From Bacillus sp. FJAT-25509 (GTDB lineage: Bacteria; Bacillota; Bacilli; Bacillales; Bacillaceae_G): a DNA stretch of 64,000 nucleotides. The stretch is from assembly GCF_001420605.1 (NCBI RefSeq), contig NZ_LJIZ01000006.1, forward strand, positions 1-64,000. The letters are read 5' to 3'. How positions within the stretch are numbered: position 1 is the stretch's first letter; every line of letters begins with the position of its first letter. A program made the translations under genes and the position numbers. Positions 52,229 to 60,945 of the stretch are shown one piece after another. Below the pieces are notes generated by a model. The model was not told the DNA's origin. It searched no databases and was given only the letters and a program-made list of their open reading frames with translations.

Positions 52229-53500
52229 ATGAAGAAATTTGGATTAGCTACGCAAATCTTTGTTGCTCTTATATTAGGTATTGTTGTAGGAGCTTTAGTA
52301 TACGGAAATGAAAAGGCAATATCTTATATTCAACCGATTGGTGATATCTTTATTCATTTAATTAAAATGATTGTTATGCCAATTGTAATTTCAGCTCTTG
52401 TAGTAGCTGTAGCGGGTGTAGGGGATATAAAGAAGCTAGGAAAACTTGGAGGAAAAACACTTCTTTATTTTGAAATCATTACAACGATTGCGCTTGGAAT
52501 TGGAATGCTTGCAGCGAATGTATTCCATCCAGGTAAAGGCGTAGATATGAGTCATCTGCAAAAAGGTGATATTTCAGCATATGAACAAACAGCAACTGCA
52601 ACACAACAAAGTGGTTTTGCAGAGACAATCGTTCACATTTTCCCAAAAAATGTGTTTGAATCAATGGCACAAGGTGATCTTTTACCGATTATTTTCTTCT
52701 CTGTACTATTTGGTTTAGGAGTAGCAGCGATCGGAGAAAAAGGAAAGCCTGTTCTTGGATTTTTTGAAGGCGTATTAGAAGCGATGTTTTGGGTTACAAA
52801 TCAAGTTATGAAAACTGCTCCGTTCGGGGTTTTCGCGTTAATTGCTGTAACAGTTGCAAAGTTTGGTGTAAGTACTTTATTACCACTTGGTAAACTTGTT
52901 TTAGCTGTTTATATAACTGTAGCATTTTTTGCTATTGTTATTTTAGGTATTAATGCTAAAATGACAGGGACGAATATTTTTACACTAATGAAGATTTTAA
53001 AGGAAGAACTGATTCTTTCATTTACAACAGCAAGTTCGGAAGCAGTACTTCCAAACATTATGAAAAAAATGGAAGAAATGGGTTGTCCAAAAGCAATTGT
53101 ATCTTTTGTTATACCGACAGGGTACTCTTTTAACTTAACGGGTTCAGCGATTTACCAAGCTCTTGCTGCATTATTTGTTGCTCAGATGTACAATATTCAC
53201 ATGTCATTTATGGAGCAAGTAACATTGTTATTTGTACTAATGCTTACATCAAAAGGTATGGCCGGTGTCCCTGGTGCATCGTTCGTAGTAGTACTGGCTA
53301 CACTAGGTTCAATGGGATTACCTTTAGAAGGAATCGCATTAATTGCGGGTATTGACCGTATTTTAGATATGGTTCGTTCTGCAGTAAATGTATTAGGAAA
53401 CTCGTTAGCAGCCATTACAATGGCGAAATGGGAAGGCGAATACGATAAAGAGAAGGCGCAACAATATATTGATTCTATTAAGGAATCAAAAGTTGCGTAA
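52229..53500 (+). CDS. gltP: GltP-type glutamate/aspartate:H+ symporter (DAACS family)
   Basis: A membrane carrier for acidic amino acids or C4-dicarboxylates. The 423-residue protein has the family's eight helices plus two re-entrant loops, TASSEAVLP (HP1 serine-rich tip), SKGMAGVPGASFVV (HP2), and GIDRILDMVRSAVNVLGN in the last helix, and is closer to GltP than to GltT as I recall them. An oddity is that the NxDG(S/T) metal/proton motif reads NLTGS, with Thr304 in place of Asp. Start ATG 52229 follows AAGGGGGA; 52202 lies on the cre site. The aspA gene follows after 18 bp, so aspartate is the likely substrate. Confidence 0.9.
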   Translation: MKKFGLATQIFVALILGIVVGALVYGNEKAISYIQPIGDIFIHLIKMIVMPIVISALVVAVAGVGDIKKLGKLGGKTLLYFEIITTIALGIGMLAANVFHPGKGVDMSHLQKGDISAYEQTATATQQSGFAETIVHIFPKNVFESMAQGDLLPIIFFSVLFGLGVAAIGEKGKPVLGFFEGVLEAMFWVTNQVMKTAPFGVFALIAVTVAKFGVSTLLPLGKLVLAVYITVAFFAIVILGINAKMTGTNIFTLMKILKEELILSFTTASSEAVLPNIMKKMEEMGCPKAIVSFVIPTGYSFNLTGSAIYQALAALFVAQMYNIHMSFMEQVTLLFVLMLTSKGMAGVPGASFVVVLATLGSMGLPLEGIALIAGIDRILDMVRSAVNVLGNSLAAITMAKWEGEYDKEKAQQYIDSIKESKVA

Positions 53501-53518
53501 AGATGGGAGAAAAAACAA

Positions 53519-54955
53519 ATGGCGGCTACTGAAATTAAACCAAACATACGCATTGAAAAAGATTTTTTAGGGGAAAAAGAAATTCCAGCAGATGCCTACT
53601 ATGGTGTCCAAACATTACGCGCAGTTGAGAACTTTCCTATTACTGGTTATAAAATTCACGAAGAGCTTATTAAAGCTTTAGCAATTGTAAAGAAGGCAGC
53701 AGCACTTGCTAACGTAGAAACAAAACGCCTTTATGAAGGAAATGGTAAAGCGATTGCAGAGGCAGCTCAAGAAATTATTGAGGGCAAATGGCATGATCAG
53801 TTCATTGTTGATCCTATCCAAGGTGGCGCAGGGACATCAATGAATATGAATGCAAATGAGGTTATTGCAAATCGTGCGCTTGAAATTCTAGGTAAAGAAA
53901 AAGGTGACTATTTCTGCATTAGTCCAAATACCCATGTAAATATGTCGCAGTCTACAAATGATGCATTCCCAACTGCAATTCATATCGCGACTTTAAATAT
54001 GTTAGAGAAATTATTAAATACAATGAATTATATGCGTGATGTATTTGATTTAAAGGCAAAAGAATTTGACCATGTAATTAAAATGGGTCGTACTCACTTA
54101 CAAGATGCAGTACCGATTCGTTTAGGACAAGAATTCGAAGCATATTCTCGAGTACTTGGTCGTGATATAAAACGTATCGAACAATCTCGTCAGCACTTAT
54201 ATGAGGTAAATATGGGAGCTACAGCGGTTGGAACAGGTTTAAATGCGGATCCTCGCTATATTGAACTAGTTGTTAAGCAACTTGCTGAAATAAGCGGATT
54301 ATCACTTGTTGGAGCTGAGCATCTTGTTGATGCTACTCAAAACACTGATGCTTACACAGAAGTATCGGCTGCTCTAAAAGTATGTATGATGAATATGTCT
54401 AAGATTGCGAATGATTTACGTTTAATGGCTTCAGGCCCACGTGCAGGTCTTGGTGAAATTTCATTGCCAGCACGTCAACCAGGTTCATCTATTATGCCAG
54501 GTAAAGTAAATCCTGTAATGGCAGAAGTTATTAACCAAGTTGCTTTCCAAGTAATCGGTAATGATCATACAATCTGTTTAGCGTCTGAAGCAGGACAATT
54601 AGAATTAAACGTTATGGAGCCAGTTCTAGTATTTAATTTACTTCAATCAATTAACATTATGAATAATGCATTCCGTGCGTTTACAGATAATTGTTTAAGA
54701 GGAATTGAAGCGAATGAAGACAGAATGAAAGAATATGTTGAAAAGAGCGTTGGTCTAATCACAGCGGTTAATCCACATATCGGTTATGAAGTTGCTGCGA
54801 GAATAGCTAGAGAAGCAATTCTAACAGGAAAACCAATTCGTGAACTTTGCTTAAAATATGATGTATTATCAGAAGAAGAACTTGATTTAATTTTAGATCC
54901 ATTTGAAATGACTCACCCTGGTATTGCTGGTGCAGTTCTTTTAGAACGTCAATAA
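53519..54955 (+). CDS. aspA: Aspartate ammonia-lyase (aspartase)
   Basis: Aspartase converts L-aspartate into fumarate and ammonia. The 478-residue protein belongs to the fumarase/aspartase superfamily, with GAGTSMNMNANEVIANRA, the NTHVNMSQSTND motif, and the flexible catalytic loop signature GSSIMPGKVNPVMAE holding the catalytic serine. It resembles Bacillus aspartase more than FumC or argininosuccinate lyase (DFLGEKEIPADAYYG near the start). It is co-transcribed with gltP and ends just before a repeat element. Confidence 0.95.
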   Translation: MAATEIKPNIRIEKDFLGEKEIPADAYYGVQTLRAVENFPITGYKIHEELIKALAIVKKAAALANVETKRLYEGNGKAIAEAAQEIIEGKWHDQFIVDPIQGGAGTSMNMNANEVIANRALEILGKEKGDYFCISPNTHVNMSQSTNDAFPTAIHIATLNMLEKLLNTMNYMRDVFDLKAKEFDHVIKMGRTHLQDAVPIRLGQEFEAYSRVLGRDIKRIEQSRQHLYEVNMGATAVGTGLNADPRYIELVVKQLAEISGLSLVGAEHLVDATQNTDAYTEVSAALKVCMMNMSKIANDLRLMASGPRAGLGEISLPARQPGSSIMPGKVNPVMAEVINQVAFQVIGNDHTICLASEAGQLELNVMEPVLVFNLLQSINIMNNAFRAFTDNCLRGIEANEDRMKEYVEKSVGLITAVNPHIGYEVAARIAREAILTGKPIRELCLKYDVLSEEELDLILDPFEMTHPGIAGAVLLERQ

Positions 54956-54957
54956 AT

Positions 54958-55093
54958 CAGTCAGACTGCTGATAAACGCTCACTTTCTATGTAGCTTTGC
55001 CTGTATGCGGTGCTTATACCGCCATGTATGTAATGATATCACCGCTACTGGCCTTGCACATTGAAAGAACAGTGACTTTAAATCAGTTTGACC
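54958..55093. repeat. Dispersed imperfect-palindrome repeat, copy 1
   Basis: GTCAGACTG (54960-54968) pairs with CAGTTTGAC (55084-55092) at the ends, CGCTCACT with AGTGAC near them, and GCGGTGC/ACCGC in the centre. It shares AAACGCTC(A/G)CTTTCT and CGGTGCT(C/T)AT(T/A)ACCG-like core with the copy after cwlD. The element lies between the aspA stop and its terminator. It has no coding capacity and is MITE- or REP-like. Confidence 0.7.
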
Positions 55094-55110
55094 ATTAATT
55101 ATGACAAAGT

Positions 55111-55132
55111 AAGGGCGAAAAGCCCTTTTTTG
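55111..55132 (+). terminator. Rho-independent terminator after aspA
   Basis: AAGGGC (55111-55116), loop GAAAA, GCCCTT (55122-55127), then Ts. It is now 155 bases from the aspA stop because of the repeat. Confidence 0.85.
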
Positions 55133-55181
55133 CTTAACTAAAAAAGATAAAAATAAAAAGATAGAAAAGGGATGGGATTAT

Positions 55182-56876
55182 ATGCATAAATTCAAGGTAG
55201 GTTCGAATGGAGAAGTGGAGACTACCTTGCGAGGTGCAGAATTATTAGGTGTGCCAATGCTTAATAAAGGAGTTGCATTTACTCAAGAGGAACGTAAAGA
55301 ATTAGGTTTAACAGGATTATTACCGCCGGCTGTACTGACGCTGGAGGAGCAAGCTAAACGAGCTTATGCGCAATTCTCGTCACAACCTACTGATTTGCAT
55401 AAAAATGTTGCATTATCAGCTTTACATGATCGTAATGAAACATTATTTTATCGTGTACTAACTGACCACTTACCTGAAATGCTTCCAGTTGTTTATACAC
55501 CAACAGTTGGTTTAGCAATTCAACGTTATAGTAATGAATATAGAAGACCTCGTGGTTTGTATTTATCGATTAATGAAGAAGATGGTATTGAACAAGCATT
55601 TGATAATTATGGTGCAAATGCAGATGAAATTGATTTAATCGTTATTACTGACGGTGAAGGAATATTAGGAATTGGTGACTGGGGAGTTGGAGGTATTAAT
55701 ATCGCAATCGGTAAATTAGCGGTATATACAGCTGCGGCAGGTATTGATCCAGCTCGAGTATTGCCAGTCGTTTTAGATGTTGGTACTGATCGTGAAGAAC
55801 TATTAAATAATCCATTTTATGTTGGAAATCGTCATCCTCGCGTTCGCGATAGTCGATATGATGCGTTTATTGATAAGTTTGTTAGATCTGCTGTAGAAAA
55901 ATTCCCAAATGCTTTACTTCATTGGGAGGATTTTAGCTCTAAAAATGCACGAAATATATTAGATAAGTATCGCCACCATGTTTGTACTTTCAATGACGAT
56001 ATTCAAGGTACAGGAGCAGTATCACTTGCAGCAGTGCTAGCAGCAGTGAATGCATCTGGTATTCCATTAAGTGAACATCGTGTAGTTGTATTCGGTGCAG
56101 GAGCAGCAGGTATTGGAATCGCAGATCAAGTACGTGATGCAATGGTACGCGAAGGTCTTTCATACGAATTAGCAAACCGCAGATTTTGGTGTATAGACAG
56201 AAACGGATTGCTTGCAGAGGATATGGAAGGGTTGTTCGACTTCCAACAACCGTATGCGCGTCCAATCGAGGAAAATAATTCAGGTGCAAGTCTAGCAGAA
56301 GTTGTAAGTCAAGTTCATCCTACGATCTTAATTGGTACTTCAACTGTTGCCGGTGCTTTCACAGAAGAGATTGTAAAAGATATGGCAGCACATGTTGAAA
56401 GACCTGTAATTTTACCGATGTCAAATCCTACACCACTTGCAGAAGCAAAACCTTCTGATTTAATCAAGTGGACTGAAGGAAGAGCATTGGTAGCAACAGG
56501 AAGTCCTTTTGCTCCAGTAACATATAACAAAACGGTTTATGTAATTGGTCAATCAAATAACGCTCTTATTTTCCCGGGCTTAGGACTTGGAACAAATGTT
56601 TCACGCGCTAGTATTATTACTGATGGAATGTTTGCAGCGGCTGCAGAAGCTGTAGCGGAAATGATCGATGTAAGTAAATTAGGTGCACCATTACTACCTC
56701 AAATCGAGAATCTACGTACTATTTCAGAAGTAGTTGCGATTGAAGTAGCAAAAGCAGCAGTTGCTGACGGGGTAGCTCGAGTTGTACATGACGATATTGA
56801 GCAAGCTGTACGAAACGCAATGTGGGAGCCTGCATATCGACCTATTAAAGCTACTAAAGAATTGGTCACTATATAA
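55182..56876 (+). CDS. NAD-dependent malic enzyme
   Basis: Malic enzyme decarboxylates malate to pyruvate, here most likely with NAD+. The 564-residue length and sequence are of the large malic-enzyme class (MaeA/MalS type): [16 protein letters not shown], the metal-site segment [19 protein letters not shown], and the nucleotide-binding [22 protein letters not shown]-like substrate motif appears as [14 protein letters not shown]. With aspartase and fumarase it would turn aspartate into pyruvate. No clear promoter lies in front, so it may be read through from aspA. Which of the several Bacillus malic enzymes it is orthologous to is uncertain. Confidence 0.93.
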   Translation: MHKFKVGSNGEVETTLRGAELLGVPMLNKGVAFTQEERKELGLTGLLPPAVLTLEEQAKRAYAQFSSQPTDLHKNVALSALHDRNETLFYRVLTDHLPEMLPVVYTPTVGLAIQRYSNEYRRPRGLYLSINEEDGIEQAFDNYGANADEIDLIVITDGEGILGIGDWGVGGINIAIGKLAVYTAAAGIDPARVLPVVLDVGTDREELLNNPFYVGNRHPRVRDSRYDAFIDKFVRSAVEKFPNALLHWEDFSSKNARNILDKYRHHVCTFNDDIQGTGAVSLAAVLAAVNASGIPLSEHRVVVFGAGAAGIGIADQVRDAMVREGLSYELANRRFWCIDRNGLLAEDMEGLFDFQQPYARPIEENNSGASLAEVVSQVHPTILIGTSTVAGAFTEEIVKDMAAHVERPVILPMSNPTPLAEAKPSDLIKWTEGRALVATGSPFAPVTYNKTVYVIGQSNNALIFPGLGLGTNVSRASIITDGMFAAAAEAVAEMIDVSKLGAPLLPQIENLRTISEVVAIEVAKAAVADGVARVVHDDIEQAVRNAMWEPAYRPIKATKELVTI

Positions 56877-56882
56877 AAACAA

Positions 56883-56916
56883 AAAATACAGCTTGTATCA
56901 TCAAGCTGTATTTTCT
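56883..56916 (+). terminator. Rho-independent terminator after the malic enzyme gene
   Basis: AAAATACAGCTTG (56883-56895), loop TATCAT, CAAGCTGTATTTT (56902-56914): a perfect 13-bp stem. Confidence 0.88.
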
Positions 56917-56945
56917 TATGAAATTTAGTAGTATGGAGGATCATT

Positions 56946-58304
56946 GTGTTAATAACAACAAGGCGATATACTAGTAGCAAAAATCAGGAAGTGGCGGATT
57001 TGAAATCTAAAGGACTGCAAGGTAAAGATTTCTGGATTGTTATTGCACTTATGGTTATAGTTCCGATAGCCGGTGAACTGAACTTTCATCCATTTGATAA
57101 TATATTTCGCGTTAGTTTTGGAACACCAATTTTTTTCTTTTCTTTATTGTATTTTAGGAATTATCATTCTGTTTTAATCGGGCTGTTAATTGGCATATCT
57201 GTCTTTGTATTCCGTGTTGGACTAGATTGGTTAGTATTGACAGATTTTAATTTTGCTTCATCCTTTTCAGTCAGATTCCCTACTTTTTTATATTATTTTT
57301 CATTTTCCGTTTTATTTTATTTATTAAAAGTAAATCGGTTTCAGCACCCTTTGCTAATAGGAATTTTCGGTATTACTATTGAGATCACTTCTAGTTTAAT
57401 CGAATTAATACTGCAACTATATGGAATGGGATCTTCACTTACTGTAGAAGAGTTAAACAAAATTATTATTATTGCGGTGTTTAGAAGTTTTTTTGTATTA
57501 GCATTTATCAATATGATGAAGCTTTACGAGCTAAAACTGAAGGAATCACAAACTCGTAAAGAGAATGAAAATATGCTTATGCACTTATCTAATTTGTACG
57601 TAGAGTCTGTTTATTTGAAAAAGACATTACAAAATGCTGAAACAATAACAAAAGAATCCTACAATTTATATCGAGACATGAGTAAGTATAAACAGGATTT
57701 AGGAGTTCCGATTGAAAAATGGGGGAGCAAATCTTTAAGAATCGCAGGAGAGGTACATGAAATAAAAAAGGATAACCAAAGAATTTTCGCAGGACTTTCT
57801 AAACTTATTACAAGTGAAAGTTTGCCTGAATATATGAGTGTAAATGATTTAGTCACAATGATTATACGAATTAATCAAAAATATGCAGGCATGCTAGGAA
57901 AGAAAATTGAGTTTGTTTCTCATATAAAAGGAGAACATCCGCACTATCATATTTACCTAATGCTATCATTTATTAATAACTTAGTTGCGAACGCAGTTGA
58001 AGCTATAGAGCATAAAGGGAGAATCCTCTTATCAATAGAAAGAGTTGAAGATTGGATTGAATGCAAGGTTATTGATAATGGTCCTGGAGTTCCTTCAAAA
58101 AATATGAAGCTTATTTTTAAACCTGGGTTTACGTCTAAATATAGCGATGATGGAACCCCATCTACAGGAATCGGTTTATCCTATATTAAAGAAATGGCAG
58201 AAGAATTGGGAGGAGAAGTTATTCTCAATCAAAAAGAGAGTGAATGTATTTTTACGATTCGACTACCAATTGGAGCTCTCGTCTTAGAAAGGGTGAATTT
58301 ATGA
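56946..58304 (+). CDS. GlnK-like membrane sensor histidine kinase
   Basis: The 452-residue protein has about six membrane helices in its first 200 residues with short loops and no large extracytoplasmic sensor domain, so it may sense within the membrane or through a partner. A coiled-coil (about 195-250) follows. H271 in GEVHEIKKDNQ is the likely phosphorylated histidine. The ATPase domain has N box NNLVANAVEAI, G1 DNGPGVP and G2 STGIGLSYIKEMAEELGG. It resembles B. subtilis GlnK (YcbA). GTG 56946 follows GGAGG by 6 bases. The stop overlaps the regulator's start. Confidence 0.88.
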   Translation: MLITTRRYTSSKNQEVADLKSKGLQGKDFWIVIALMVIVPIAGELNFHPFDNIFRVSFGTPIFFFSLLYFRNYHSVLIGLLIGISVFVFRVGLDWLVLTDFNFASSFSVRFPTFLYYFSFSVLFYLLKVNRFQHPLLIGIFGITIEITSSLIELILQLYGMGSSLTVEELNKIIIIAVFRSFFVLAFINMMKLYELKLKESQTRKENENMLMHLSNLYVESVYLKKTLQNAETITKESYNLYRDMSKYKQDLGVPIEKWGSKSLRIAGEVHEIKKDNQRIFAGLSKLITSESLPEYMSVNDLVTMIIRINQKYAGMLGKKIEFVSHIKGEHPHYHIYLMLSFINNLVANAVEAIEHKGRILLSIERVEDWIECKVIDNGPGVPSKNMKLIFKPGFTSKYSDDGTPSTGIGLSYIKEMAEELGGEVILNQKESECIFTIRLPIGALVLERVNL

Positions 58305-59233
58305 ATTTTTATATCACGGATGATGATGAAGTCTTTCGATCGATGTTGTCACAAATCATAGAAGATGAAGAGTTAGGTGAAGTTGTTGGTGAGGCGGAAG
58401 ATGGCTTTTTTTTAGATGTAAATACACTTGAAATAAATCATGTTGATATTTTATTTATCGATTTATTAATGCCTCTTCAGGACGGTATAGAAACAATTCG
58501 CAGAATGGGACCTTCATTCAAAGGGAAAATTATTATGATTTCCCAAGTCGAGTCGAAAGAATTAATTGGTGAAGCTTATTCTCTCGGTATTGAATATTAT
58601 ATTACTAAGCCATTGAACAAAATTGAAGTGATTTCGGTCGTTAGAAAGGTCTTGGAGCGAATTCGACTTGAACGATCGATTCTTGACATTCAAAAATCAT
58701 TAAGTAATGTTTTTGATGTAAATTCAATAAATCAACATACTCCAGTGTCTGATAAAAAGAAAATTACGGATTGGGGACAGGTTCTGTTATCAGAACTTGG
58801 CATAGCTGGAGAAAATGGGAGCAAGGACCTGCTTGATATGCTCAATTACCTATATGAATATGAAACGAATTTTGGCTTAGAGTCAGGGTTTCCTACATTA
58901 AAGGATATATACACTCACATCAGTTTAAAAAAGCTAGGAATTGTAAATTCTCAAGAAGACGTTGAGCGGGAAAGGAAATCATCAGAACAACGAGTACGTA
59001 GAGCAATTTACCAATCATTAAATCATATGGCATCAATAGGATTGACAGATTTTGCAAACCCTAAATTTGAAAATTATGCTTCAAAGTTTTTTGATTTTGA
59101 AACAGTACGTCAAAGAATGAGTGAATTGAAGCAAGTATCCTTGACTCCATCAACACATACTCGCATTAATGCAAAGAAATTTATACAAGTTTTATACTTT
59201 GAATCGAAACAACTTTTAGTTGAAAGATATTAA
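58301..59233 (+). CDS. GlnL-like response regulator (receiver plus YcbB domain)
   Basis: The 310-residue protein has a receiver domain with acidic pocket DDD (7-9), phospho-acceptor D54 in LFIDLLMP, and the conserved lysine in ITKPLN. The long C-terminal part (about 165-310), with LNHMASIGLTDFANPKFENYASKFFDFE, is the YcbB-type DNA-binding region of GlnL. It overlaps the kinase gene (ATGA). In B. subtilis this pair activates glutaminase and glutamine uptake; here the neighbours are aspartate genes whose promoter has GlnL-type repeats, so they are the likely targets. ATG 58301 is chosen over 58244, which lies within the kinase gene. Confidence 0.88.
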   Translation: MNFYITDDDEVFRSMLSQIIEDEELGEVVGEAEDGFFLDVNTLEINHVDILFIDLLMPLQDGIETIRRMGPSFKGKIIMISQVESKELIGEAYSLGIEYYITKPLNKIEVISVVRKVLERIRLERSILDIQKSLSNVFDVNSINQHTPVSDKKKITDWGQVLLSELGIAGENGSKDLLDMLNYLYEYETNFGLESGFPTLKDIYTHISLKKLGIVNSQEDVERERKSSEQRVRRAIYQSLNHMASIGLTDFANPKFENYASKFFDFETVRQRMSELKQVSLTPSTHTRINAKKFIQVLYFESKQLLVERY

Positions 59234-59249
59234 AAATAAATTTTAGTTG

Positions 59250-59280
59250 GCCCTCAAGCGCTTTTGGTGAGGGTTTTTTC
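59250..59280 (+). terminator. Rho-independent terminator after the response regulator
   Basis: CCCTCA (59251-59256) pairs with TGAGGG (59268-59273), 11-nt loop, then TTTTTTC. Confidence 0.8.
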
Positions 59281-59455
59281 GAATTTGATTGCATTCGGGA
59301 ATAAACTAAATAGTATACTCATATTTTAAAATGATAAAAATTAAAAAATTCTAATAATTCATTCTCGAATTGTAGCATAGAAGAGTTTTAAAAGAATAAA
59401 ATAATATACCTTAATAAATTATACCTTTGGCCATCTACGTTAGGGGTGATGTGCG

Positions 59456-60781
59456 TTGGGCTTAATCGATTGGATAATGGGCAAAATGAATTTTCAATCA
59501 AGTACTAGTTCTTTTGAGTTATTAAATGATGAAGGGGATGGCCAATTAACATTAGGCGATACATTATTTAAGAATGATGTGATCAGGGCATGTATTAGAC
59601 CTAAAGCCAATGCAATAGGAAAGCTAAAAGTAACACATGTTAGAGAAAATAATAGAGAATGCAAGATTAACCCCGATCCGTGGGTTTTTAATGTACTTCA
59701 AGAACCAAATCCATTTATGTCTAGGCAATTACTTTTAGAAAAAATGGTAACGCAACTTGACTTAAATAGTAACGCATTTGCATTTATAAAGCGAAATGAT
59801 TTTGGGTATCCTATCGCTCTATTTCCTATTCCTTGTACGAAAGTTGAAGTACTTGAAAATAATCAGGGTTTGATTTTTTTAAAGTTCACATTCAAAACTA
59901 AAAATGTACTAATTTTACCTTATAGCGATATCATTCATTTAAGACAAGATTTTAATAGTAATGATCTATTTGGTACTCCGCCATATGATCCTTTACTTCC
60001 GTTATTAGAAGTAATTGATTCGGTAGATGATAGTATCGTCCAAAATGTAAGTAACAATCGCTTTATGAATTGGTTGTTGAATTTTAAGGAATTACTAGAT
60101 GAAGAAGATATGACTAAGAATACGAATGAATTTGTAAACAATTATATGAAATTTACAGGTGACGGTGTAAAAGCGGGTTTTTCAGAGCCAACGTACACTT
60201 TACAACAAGTACCTGCAAGTAATTACGCTCCAGAGGCACAAAGAACAAGTGATGCAATCAGACGAATCCATAGTTTTTTTAATACAAACGAAAATATAGT
60301 TCAAAGTACATTTAATGAGGATCAATGGAATTCGTATAATGAAGCTGTTATTAACCCTTTAGTCATCCAGCTAAATAATGAATTTACACGTAAATTCTTC
60401 ACTCCAGCGGAACGAAAAAATGGTAATCGGATCGTTTTTGAAGCATCTAACTTAGAATTTGCATCGATTGCAACTAAATTAGCATTTTCAATTATGGTAG
60501 AACGAGCTTCCTTAACACCTAATGAATGGCGTTCTCTATTTGGAATCGGACCAATCCAAAGAGGAGATGTACCACTTCTAAAAACGGATACAGCGCCAAT
60601 CGACCAAAAAGAAAGAGATAGAGAATTTGAATTACGAGTTGAAAGAGAAAAGAGACGCGAGGAAGAAATTGAAAGATGCAGACAAGAGTGTTTAGAAGAA
60701 TGTAAACAATTTAAAGAGTTTTGTATGGAACAACAGAAGAAACTATTAGAAAAACCAGAAACTGACGACAAAACTAATTAA
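59456..60781 (+). CDS. Orphan HK97-family phage portal protein
   Basis: Portal proteins form the dodecameric DNA gate of tailed-phage heads. The 441-residue protein resembles the HK97/SPP1-type portal family: VIRACIRPKANAIGKLKV near the start, WVFNVLQEPNPFMSRQLLLEKMVTQLDLNSNAFAFI, a stem/loop region, and a C-terminal ...LTPNEWRSLFGIGPIQRGDVPLL block. It has no terminase, protease, capsid or tail gene on either side. The tail (about 385-441) is a charged helix with Cys408, Cys412, Cys416 and Cys423. Start TTG 59456 follows AGGGGTGA. The reading frame is intact, which argues for selection, but its role outside a phage is unknown. Confidence 0.85.
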   Translation: MGLIDWIMGKMNFQSSTSSFELLNDEGDGQLTLGDTLFKNDVIRACIRPKANAIGKLKVTHVRENNRECKINPDPWVFNVLQEPNPFMSRQLLLEKMVTQLDLNSNAFAFIKRNDFGYPIALFPIPCTKVEVLENNQGLIFLKFTFKTKNVLILPYSDIIHLRQDFNSNDLFGTPPYDPLLPLLEVIDSVDDSIVQNVSNNRFMNWLLNFKELLDEEDMTKNTNEFVNNYMKFTGDGVKAGFSEPTYTLQQVPASNYAPEAQRTSDAIRRIHSFFNTNENIVQSTFNEDQWNSYNEAVINPLVIQLNNEFTRKFFTPAERKNGNRIVFEASNLEFASIATKLAFSIMVERASLTPNEWRSLFGIGPIQRGDVPLLKTDTAPIDQKERDREFELRVEREKRREEEIERCRQECLEECKQFKEFCMEQQKKLLEKPETDDKTN

Positions 60782-60794
60782 TAATCAAAAATAG

Positions 60795-60831
60795 AGCTTT
60801 TAACTAATTATTAGTTAGGCTTTTTTTTTTT
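60795..60831 (+). terminator. Rho-independent terminator after the portal gene
   Basis: TAACTAA (60801-60807), loop TTA, TTAGTTA (60811-60817), with AGC/GCT outside and a run of more than ten Ts. Confidence 0.8.
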
Positions 60832-60945
60832 CAATTAGGTATTTAGCATAAGTCATATAGACAGGATACTTGTCCGAACACTTTTCCTATTTGTTCATAT
60901 AGTAAAGTAAAATCTAATATTAAACCAATTTATGGAGTTGTTTAT

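Noticed and set aside
51835-52311. Small + strand open frames between rpsI and gltP
   Set aside because: They start within rpsI or overlap the symporter gene in another frame, lack ribosome binding sites and match no family.
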